From JANWHF01 sp036276235 (GTDB lineage Bacteria > Planctomycetota > Phycisphaerae > Tepidisphaerales > Tepidisphaeraceae): a stretch of DNA of 27,563 nucleotides. Position 1 is the stretch's first letter; each line of letters starts with the position of its first letter. Below, piece by piece: positions 22,302 to 27,563 of this stretch. The position numbers and the translations under genes are program-made. Location of the stretch: assembly GCA_036276235.1 (NCBI GenBank), contig DATBDZ010000416.1, positions 1 to 27,563 of the forward strand, given 5' to 3'. The notes beneath the pieces were generated by a model, which saw only the letters and a program-made list of their open reading frames with translations, was not told the DNA's origin and made no database searches.

Positions 22302-23453
22302 TCAGCCGGACGATTGGCTTGAGTCTTGCGCCAATTCAAAATCAGCCGACCGATCGTCGGCAAAAAAAACCGGAGAGCCAGGATTGAGATGCTCGCTCAG
22401 CAGATCGCCATCAACATCCAGTTGCCCGTTGGGCGGCCAACTCACTTCTATGGCCGCCGGAGCGGTCGGCGCTGAAATCATCTTGGGCGAATGAAAAATC
22501 CAAATCCGATCGGCCAGATTCTGCTCGATGAAACTTCGGGCAAGCGTCGGCCCAGGCTCGACGAGCAAATGAGTCACGCCAAGTCCGGCCAGATGCTTTA
22601 ATGCTTGACTAATATCCAGTCTCCCCGGAGTCTGCGTGGAAACTGGCTGAATCCCAACGCCCAGCGCCGCCAGTGGCGTTCTTGTTCCTGAATAGTCGGC
22701 TGCTTCCTTGGAGCAATAGATAATCACGCGGCTGTCTCGCGCGGATTGGGCGAGATGACTATCGACAGACAGTCGCAGGTCGGAATCGAGGACCGCTCGA
22801 ATCAGTGGCCGCGCTGTTTTTACTCCGCGCGCGGTCAGGCGCGGATTATCGTTCGATGCGGTGCCGATGCCGATCATCACCGCATCGCAACGGGCGCGCA
22901 ATTGATGTACGAGCTTTTGCGAAGCCGCGTTGCTGATTGCGATCTGTCGGCCGCCGGCGCCGGCGACTTTTCCATCGGCCGACTGCGCCCACTTCAGCGT
23001 CACGTATGGGCGGTGAAATTTCATCGTCGCGATGAACGGCGCGATCAGCTGGCGGCAATGCGGGTCGTCGGCATCGATCGTCTCGATTCCCGCCTCGCGG
23101 AGTTGTGCGATCCCTCGCCCGCTCACTGCAGGATTGGGATCAACACAGCCCACGACGACGCGCGCCAATTTCGCGGCAATGAGCCGCGGCACGCAGGGCG
23201 GTGTCTTTTTATTGGTGTGGCAACAGGGTTCGAGCGTAACGTACACGGTTGCCCCCTCGGGAGATTCCGTGCAGGATTCCAGTGCTATTGGCTCGGCATG
23301 AGATTCGCCAACCTTCCGGTGATATCCCTGGCCGATGACCTGGCCATTCTTCACGATGATGCAGCCGACCATCGGGTTGGGCTCGACTCCGCCGCGGCCG
23401 TTCATGGCCAGGCGTATGGCGCGGCGAAGGAATTCCCGATCGGCGTCGGTCAT
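22302..23453 (-). CDS. ribD: Bifunctional riboflavin biosynthesis deaminase/reductase
   Basis: RibD performs two steps of riboflavin synthesis: deamination of the pyrimidine made from GTP, then NADPH-dependent reduction of its ribosyl side chain. The 383-residue protein has both domains. The deaminase (1-145) shows 'PNPMVGCIIV', 'HAEPIAL' with zinc ligand H52 and catalytic E54, and 'LEPCCHTNKKTPPC' with the zinc cysteines (one residue longer between them than in E. coli). The reductase (about 150-370) shows 'PYVTLKWAQSADGKVA', 'DAVMIGIGTASNDNP' and 'LLVEPGPTLARSF' (usually E-G-G-P). ATG 23453 overlaps the lspA stop (ATGA). Other rib genes are not in the window. Confidence 0.94.
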   Translation of the reverse strand: MTDADREFLRRAIRLAMNGRGGVEPNPMVGCIIVKNGQVIGQGYHRKVGESHAEPIALESCTESPEGATVYVTLEPCCHTNKKTPPCVPRLIAAKLARVVVGCVDPNPAVSGRGIAQLREAGIETIDADDPHCRQLIAPFIATMKFHRPYVTLKWAQSADGKVAGAGGRQIAISNAASQKLVHQLRARCDAVMIGIGTASNDNPRLTARGVKTARPLIRAVLDSDLRLSVDSHLAQSARDSRVIIYCSKEAADYSGTRTPLAALGVGIQPVSTQTPGRLDISQALKHLAGLGVTHLLVEPGPTLARSFIEQNLADRIWIFHSPKMISAPTAPAAIEVSWPPNGQLDVDGDLLSEHLNPGSPVFFADDRSADFELAQDSSQSSG

Positions 23454-23989
23454 GTCGAAGCGGGTTCCTTGGGTTCGTTGTTACGAGCTTTGGCTGGAGG
23501 ATGGAGGAAACTGTAGAGGATCATCGCGGCCACGCCGGTGCAGAGCAGCGTGTCGGCCACGTTAAATATCCAGGGGAAATAGCCCCACTTCGGCAGCGCA
23601 TAGATCATGTCGCGCACGTAGCCGAGTGTCATGCGGTCATAAAGATTTCCAAGCACGCCGGCCACCAGCATGCCCAGAACGATCTGGTAAATCCGCTGGC
23701 GTCCGCTGGTGGCAAAGAGATAGACCACAAACGCGTGCCGCCACCCCTGGCCCAGCCCGAAGACCGCGCCGTAATTTGATGTCACGCGAAAGTGAATCCA
23801 GTTTTGAATGAAGACGAACTCGCGCGACTCGGGGCGATAGTGGCCCTGCGAATCGATGACGCCGGAGGTCGTGAGCCTGGCGAAGGCGTAAATCTTGGTG
23901 ATCTGATCGACCGCCAGCCCGATGACCGCCGTCAGCACAAATCTCATCCAGGCGGCGGGTGAACGCAAAGCTGCCAGCGAATCAGTCAT
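23450..23989 (-). CDS. lspA: Lipoprotein signal peptidase (signal peptidase II)
   Basis: This inner-membrane aspartyl protease removes signal peptides from prolipoproteins. The 179-residue, four-helix protein has conserved 'VDQITK' (D28), 'SNYGAVFG' and the two catalytic aspartates in 'GYVRDMI' (D127) and 'FNVADTLLC' (D146), with 'GNLYDR' before the first. ATG 23989 has no Shine-Dalgarno; a promoter-like CTGACA-17-TATCCT at 23999-24027 would give almost no leader. It is coupled to ribD by the ATGA overlap and lies 116 bp behind the dksA-like gene. Confidence 0.94.
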   Translation of the reverse strand: MTDSLAALRSPAAWMRFVLTAVIGLAVDQITKIYAFARLTTSGVIDSQGHYRPESREFVFIQNWIHFRVTSNYGAVFGLGQGWRHAFVVYLFATSGRQRIYQIVLGMLVAGVLGNLYDRMTLGYVRDMIYALPKWGYFPWIFNVADTLLCTGVAAMILYSFLHPPAKARNNEPKEPAST

Positions 23990-23998
23990 GGGAGCTAT

Positions 23999-24027
23999 AG
24001 GATATGGTGCCAGTGGTCAGTTGTCAG
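23999..24027 (-). promoter_or_regulatory. Possible lspA promoter built on a GTCAGT repeat
   Basis: On the minus strand: CTGACA (24022-24027), 17 bp, TATCCT (23999-24004). The -35 comes from the simple repeat GTCAGTTGTCAGTTGTCAGT (24015-24034), a type also seen at 6771-6805. The predicted start is about 3 nt before the lspA ATG. Confidence 0.3.
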
Positions 24028-24105
24028 TTGTCAGTGGGGAAAATCGCGGAAGCAAATCATTATCTCATGGCCACCGGCGGTATGAGCTTAATTCAGAGAT
24101 CGTGT

Positions 24106-24843
24106 TCAGAGAACGCCGCCGGGGCGGCCGGCGCGCTCGAGCTTTCTGGCGTATTCGATCGAGTAGCGGGCCCAGGGTTGATATTCCAATCGCTCGCGGT
24201 TGATCGGCTTACCGGTGCCTTCGCAAATGCCGTAGGTTCCGCCCTGGATTTTGACTAGGGCCGCGTTGATCTCGCGGAGCACCTGGCGATCCTTCTCGAC
24301 GAGGCCGAGCGTGAATTCCTGCTCGTAGTTGTCGGTGCCCATGTCGGCCATGTGGATGGGCAGATTAGAGAGATTGCTTCCTCCGCCGCTGTGAAGGGCT
24401 TCATGTTCCATCGAGCGCAGGTCGCCGAGCAATTCGCGGCGTTTGGCGAGAAGCTGCTCGCGAAAATGATCCAGTTCGCGCGCGTTGAAGCCGGCGGCGT
24501 TTTTGCGGGGCTTGCCGTTCGCGGGAGTTACGATCATCGGCGGCGGCGACTTCATTGATGGCGCTGATTTGGCGGCCGACGGGGACTTCATCGCCGGCCG
24601 CGCTACCGCCGCGGATTTAGATTCTTTTGCTTTGGTTGTCTTGCTAATGGTGTCGCGAGGAGCTGACTTAGCCGGGGATTTGGCGGCCGCGGTTTTGGCC
24701 ATCGGCTTGCGCGTCATGGCGACCGCCGCTTTGGCGCGGCCGTTCGATTTCTTTGCTGTGGGCGTGCTCTTCTTTGCTGGCTTTGAAGCCCGCTGAGCTT
24801 TGGATTTCCCCCCGGCGGGCTTCTTCATCAATGACTTGGGCAC
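24106..24843 (-). CDS. DksA/TraR-family protein with long basic tail and lost zinc finger
   Basis: The 245-residue protein has two parts. Residues 1 to about 125 are rich in K, A, P and S with repeated 'AKKS', 'KSPAKS' and 'MKSP' blocks, like histone H1 tails. The rest is a DksA-like coiled coil ('LDHFREQLLAKRRELLGDLR', 'MADMGTDNYEQEFTLGLVEK') and the end 'GTYGICEGTGKPINRERLEY'. Where DksA has four zinc cysteines this protein keeps only the first (C-E-G-T and S-I-E-Y instead of C-x-x-C pairs), so zinc binding is unlikely. DksA-like proteins act on RNA polymerase; that role is inferred. GTG 24843 is chosen because GAGGG precedes it and the promoter at 24932 starts transcription downstream of the earlier in-frame ATG. 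ATG 24828 is the alternative. Confidence 0.85.
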   Translation of the reverse strand: MPKSLMKKPAGGKSKAQRASKPAKKSTPTAKKSNGRAKAAVAMTRKPMAKTAAAKSPAKSAPRDTISKTTKAKESKSAAVARPAMKSPSAAKSAPSMKSPPPMIVTPANGKPRKNAAGFNARELDHFREQLLAKRRELLGDLRSMEHEALHSGGGSNLSNLPIHMADMGTDNYEQEFTLGLVEKDRQVLREINAALVKIQGGTYGICEGTGKPINRERLEYQPWARYSIEYARKLERAGRPGGVL

Positions 24844-24931
24844 GTTAAACCCTCGCTCCTCTGGACCGCCGCGCCTTATCGAAATCCCTGCACGGCGCAC
24901 CAATCGAACACAGGTGCTGAAAAGATCATCA

Positions 24932-24961
24932 ACTATAACAAACGACCAACTCACCCGTCAA
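24932..24961 (-). promoter_or_regulatory. Promoter of the dksA-like gene
   Basis: On the minus strand: TTGACG (24956-24961), 18-bp spacer, TATAGT (24932-24937), 9 to 10 of 12 consensus bases. The leader would be about 80 nt. The -35 is part of the inverted repeat at 24957-24975. Confidence 0.65.
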
Positions 24962-24975
24962 CCCGGCGGGTTGAC
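24957..24975. promoter_or_regulatory. Perfect inverted repeat joining two divergent promoters
   Basis: GTCAACCC-GGC-GGGTTGAC, 8-bp arms. The left arm contains the -35 of the dksA-like gene on the minus strand and the right arm the -35 of pheT. A dimeric regulator bound here would cover both -35 boxes. Confidence 0.6.
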
Positions 24976-24998
24976 ACCCCGGGGCGGGGGCTTACAGT
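24971..24998 (+). promoter_or_regulatory. Promoter of pheT
   Basis: A perfect TTGACA (24971-24976), 16-bp GC-rich spacer, TACAGT (24993-24998). The start near 25005 gives a leader of about 90 nt. No T-box or Phe-rich leader peptide is visible in it. Confidence 0.6.
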
Positions 24999-25095
24999 TC
25001 CGCCGATCAGTTTTGGACCGTTCATGGATCGTTGAAGGGCTTGTGGCCTTGGTCCGATAACCTGCGTTCAGACGCGAGTTTCAAGCGAGAATCCG

Positions 25096-27114
25096 ATGAA
25101 AATCAGCCTTGAATGGCTTGGGGATTTCCTGCCGGGACAGCCCCCCGCGCCCGAGGCTGCCGGCGAGGCGCTCACGCACGGCGGGCTTCCGGTCGAAAAC
25201 ATCGAGCGGCCCGATAACGATGCCGTTTTGGATGTCGAAGTCACCAGCAATCGCGGCGATTGCCTCTCGCATGTCGGCGTCGCCCGCGAGTTATCGGCGC
25301 TGCTGCTGCGGCCTTTCAAGGAGCCGCCGGCTGTGGCGCTCAAGCCCTCCGCCAACTCATCCGCCACCTCCGTTTCAATCGAAGCACCGCAGCTTTGTCC
25401 GCATTACATCGCGCGGGTCATCCGCAATGTTCGGATCGGCCCAAGCCCCGATTGGATGCGCCGGCGGCTCGAAGCGATCGGCTTACGGCCGATCAATAAC
25501 GTTGTCGATGTCACCAACTATGTGATGTTCGAGCTCGGTCAGCCGCTTCATGCATTTGATTTTGACAAGCTGGAAGGTCGGCGGATCCTCGTCCGCCGAG
25601 CCAGGGAAGGCGAGAAGATTACCGCGATCGACGGCCGCCAGCGCGCGCTTTCGGGAGATATGCTGGTGATCGCCGATGCGGCGCGGGCGGTGGCGGTTGC
25701 CGGGGTCATGGGTGGGCTCGATTCCGAAGTCAGCAATTCGACTGTCAACATCCTGCTCGAATCCGCCCGATTCGATCCGCTCTCGATCCGCAAAACATCT
25801 CGTGCGCTGGCGCTCAAGAGCGACAGCTCTTATCGTTTTGAGCGCGGGATCGATCCCCTTCTGCCCGAGCGCGCAAGCCTGCGAGCCGCGCAGCTGATTC
25901 TCGAAACGGCTGGCGGAGAATTGGTCGGCGAAGCCAGCGCTGGAGAATCCGGTTTCAAAGCGCCAAAGGTTTTGTCGTTGCGCCTGGCCCACATGAATCA
26001 GATATTGGGCGTGACATTTCCGCCGCAAACCGCGGTCGATGCGCTGGCGCGGCTCGGTCTGTCGCCCGTCCTTAGAGAAGACCGGATCGACGTTACCGTT
26101 CCCACCTTTCGGCTTGATCTGAACATCGAAGTCGATCTGATCGAAGAAGTCGCGCGCATCGTCGGCTATGAACAGATTCCCGTCCGCAGCGAGATATCGA
26201 TCCGTCTGACGCCGCCGGATCCGGCATCGCGCGTGATGGACTTGATCCGCAGCACGCTGGCGGCGGCGGGGTATTTCGAGTCGGTCACGTTCAGCTTTGT
26301 CAGCGATGCACTGGCAATCGATTTTCTTCCCGCCAGCGATGTCCACGCGGCAACGCCGCTCATGCGCGTTGACGCCGCTGTGCGCAAGGCCGATGCGCAG
26401 CTTCGCCCGAGCCTGCTGCCGGGCTTGCTCGAATCGGTGCGGCACAATCACAGCGTCGGCACATCTGATGCGCACCTGTTCGAAACTGGCGCGACATTCT
26501 GGATCGACGCCGCCTGCAAATCGCACGAAGCCCGCCGGCTTGCATTGGTCGGCGGTTCTGAGTTGCGCGAGCTGCGCGGCGCGCTCGAATCGCTGCTGGC
26601 GAAGCTCGATGCCAACCGCGCACTGGTCGTGACGCCGGCCCAGCGTCCCGGCTTCGGCAAATCCGCCGGCGGGCAGATCGAATGGGGCGGCAAGCCGATC
26701 GGCTTCATGGGCAAAATTGATCGCGCTGTCGCCGAGAAGCTGGGGCTTCGCGATATTCCCGCCGCCGCGGAACTCGATCTGGAGCCATTGCTGGCCGGCG
26801 CGCAGCTCGTTCCGCAGCTCAAGCCGCTGGCGCGCTTCCCCGCGGTGCGGCGGGATCTTTCGCTGGTCGCTCCGCAAACATTGCAATACCAGCAGATCCA
26901 ATCGATGGTCAATCAGCTTGCGCTCCCCTGGCTGGAAGGCGTCGAATACGTCACAACCTACCGCGGCAAGCCATTGGAGGCAGGCCAAAAGAGCGTCACG
27001 ATCTCACTGGTCTTCCGATCGCCCGCCGAGACCCTCCAAAGCGCGCAGGTGGATGAATCAGTCGCGAAAGTCGTCGATGCCGCACAGAAGCAGGGATGGA
27101 AGCAGAGGGTGTGA
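25096..27114 (+). CDS. pheT: Phenylalanine-tRNA ligase beta subunit (short form)
   Basis: PheT forms an alpha2-beta2 enzyme with PheS, charges tRNA-Phe and carries the editing site. The 672-residue protein starts 'MKISLEWLGDFLPG' and passes from 'GGLPVENIERPDN' straight to 'AVLDVEVTSNRGDCLSHVGV', so the OB-fold (EMAPII-like tRNA-binding) domain of about 110 residues present in E. coli PheT (795) is absent. The B3/B4 editing region ('NNVVDVTNYVMFELGQPLHAF', 'AVAGVMGGLDSEV'), B5 ('VTVPTFRLDLNIEVDLIEEVAR') and the C-terminal ferredoxin-fold anticodon-binding domain ('FPAVRRDLSLVAPQ', 575-672) are intact. ATG 25096 matches the family start; no strong Shine-Dalgarno. pheS is not adjacent, and pheT has its own promoter. 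Confidence 0.95.
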   Translation: MKISLEWLGDFLPGQPPAPEAAGEALTHGGLPVENIERPDNDAVLDVEVTSNRGDCLSHVGVARELSALLLRPFKEPPAVALKPSANSSATSVSIEAPQLCPHYIARVIRNVRIGPSPDWMRRRLEAIGLRPINNVVDVTNYVMFELGQPLHAFDFDKLEGRRILVRRAREGEKITAIDGRQRALSGDMLVIADAARAVAVAGVMGGLDSEVSNSTVNILLESARFDPLSIRKTSRALALKSDSSYRFERGIDPLLPERASLRAAQLILETAGGELVGEASAGESGFKAPKVLSLRLAHMNQILGVTFPPQTAVDALARLGLSPVLREDRIDVTVPTFRLDLNIEVDLIEEVARIVGYEQIPVRSEISIRLTPPDPASRVMDLIRSTLAAAGYFESVTFSFVSDALAIDFLPASDVHAATPLMRVDAAVRKADAQLRPSLLPGLLESVRHNHSVGTSDAHLFETGATFWIDAACKSHEARRLALVGGSELRELRGALESLLAKLDANRALVVTPAQRPGFGKSAGGQIEWGGKPIGFMGKIDRAVAEKLGLRDIPAAAELDLEPLLAGAQLVPQLKPLARFPAVRRDLSLVAPQTLQYQQIQSMVNQLALPWLEGVEYVTTYRGKPLEAGQKSVTISLVFRSPAETLQSAQVDESVAKVVDAAQKQGWKQRV

Positions 27115-27157
27115 GGGCGGGAATTTGTGGATGGAGGATAGCGGTGCTCGTTTAGAA

Positions 27158-27185
27158 CCCTCTCCCCTGTACTCAGGGGAGAGGG
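27158..27185. repeat. 12-bp TACT-loop hairpin after pheT
   Basis: CCCTCTCCCCTG-TACT-CAGGGGAGAGGG, a perfect 12-bp stem 44 bp beyond the pheT stop, followed by AGGGTGAGGGG. It resembles one arm of the 107-bp CCTCCCC elements with a changed but still paired stem. No U-tract follows. Confidence 0.85.
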
Positions 27186-27202
27186 CAGGGTGAGGGGACG
27201 TG

Positions 27203-27441
27203 GCACGGGCGTCCCGCCCATGATTTTTCACCACGGAGGCACGGAGACACGGAGACACGCTCGAAATTCCAGGCGCGAGTCGGCAATGGCGCGTTCTAGT
27301 TTTAATTCATTCTGTTCATTCTGTTTTGATTTCTCTTCTTTCCGCTGTGTATTGCTTGATTTGCAATGCAGCGCTCGAATTCCGAGCGCGCCTCCGTGTC
27401 TCCGTGCCTCCGTGGTGAAAAACACGGGCGGGACGCCCAAT
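27203..27441. repeat. Composite element with long terminal inverted repeats
   Basis: Inner arms 27224-27254 and 27392-27422 are perfect 31-bp inverted repeats (TTTTTCACCACGGAGGCACG start). Each is flanked outside by a CACGGGCGTCCCGCCC-type sequence in mirror orientation (27203-27223 and 27423-27441), giving arms of about 50 bp. The core (about 27265-27385) includes an AT-rich part with TTCATTCTG repeats (27306-27325) and no gene. The size and arms resemble a non-autonomous mobile element, but no target-site duplication is obvious. Confidence 0.8.
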
Positions 27442-27507
27442 GCCGGCAACTTTAGATTGTTTATAACTCCGCGCCGCCGCGCGATTTACAACGTTCGCGC
27501 AAAACGC

Positions 27508-27558
27508 GGCCTCCTGTCAAAATGGTGTTGCTTTAACGCACCACTCAACAAGGAGGCC
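27508..27558 (+). promoter_or_regulatory. Leader hairpin that could hide a Shine-Dalgarno sequence
   Basis: GGCCTCCT (27508-27515) pairs with AGGAGGCC (27551-27558), and TGGTG (27523-27527) with CACCA (27539-27543) inside it, separated by equal 7-nt internal loops. AAGGAGG at 27550-27556 looks like the Shine-Dalgarno of a gene starting just past the end of the window. The fold would block it. Confidence 0.4.
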
Positions 27559-27563
27559 ACGGA

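Noticed and set aside
25005..25095. T-box or attenuator leader for pheT
   Set aside because: No T-box consensus, no Phe-rich leader peptide and the leader is only about 90 nt.
25483..26988. 501-codon minus-strand frame inside pheT
   Set aside because: Antisense shadow of pheT with no recognisable domain.

Overview
This is a GC-rich bacterial chromosome segment that most likely comes from a planctomycete, probably class Phycisphaerae. The reasons are a PQQ-type propeller with the 'WPGFRGP' motif behind membrane helices, a DksA-like protein with a 'GICEGTGKPI' pseudo-zinc-finger, a PheT without the N-terminal OB fold, and intergenic regions crowded with palindromic dispersed repeats. The phylum is inferred from protein style and repeat content, not from a marker gene. 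No phage, plasmid or CRISPR locus is visible.

Layout: winged-helix protein (-), gluQRS (+), UvrD/Rep-type helicase (+), a three-unit REP array, SpoU/TrmH-type RNA methyltransferase (-), a REP-associated tyrosine transposase (RAYT, -) inside a cluster of REP elements, a long repeat-filled gap, purD (-), tRNA-Pro(GGG) (+), threonine ammonia-lyase (-), an unknown protein (+), a peptide ABC transporter operon oppA-oppB-oppC (-) whose oppB is frameshifted by a 10-bp tandem duplication, a membrane-anchored PQQ propeller (-), a phytanoyl-CoA dioxygenase-like protein (-), a Cu+ P-type ATPase (+), an extremely acidic protein coupled to a small DUF3634-like membrane protein (+), dksA-like/lspA/ribD (-), and pheT (+).

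Most genes are housekeeping: tRNA modification and charging, purine and riboflavin synthesis, lipoprotein maturation, peptide uptake, copper export. Firm co-transcription signals are the ATGA overlaps oppA/oppB, lspA/ribD and acidic protein/DUF3634, and the 8-nt oppB/oppC overlap. The dksA-like gene and pheT are read from a back-to-back promoter pair whose two -35 boxes lie in one perfect inverted repeat.

The most unusual content is between the genes. Nearly every gap over 150 bp holds palindromes from several families. Three families otherwise unlike each other (the RAYT-linked REPs, a 107-bp 'CCTCCCC' element and a 'CATGGGCG' array), plus one isolated palindrome, contain hairpins whose four-base loop is TACT (AGTA on the other strand) while the stems differ but stay paired. 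That pattern suggests selection on a loop-specific hairpin and is the best candidate here for something undescribed.
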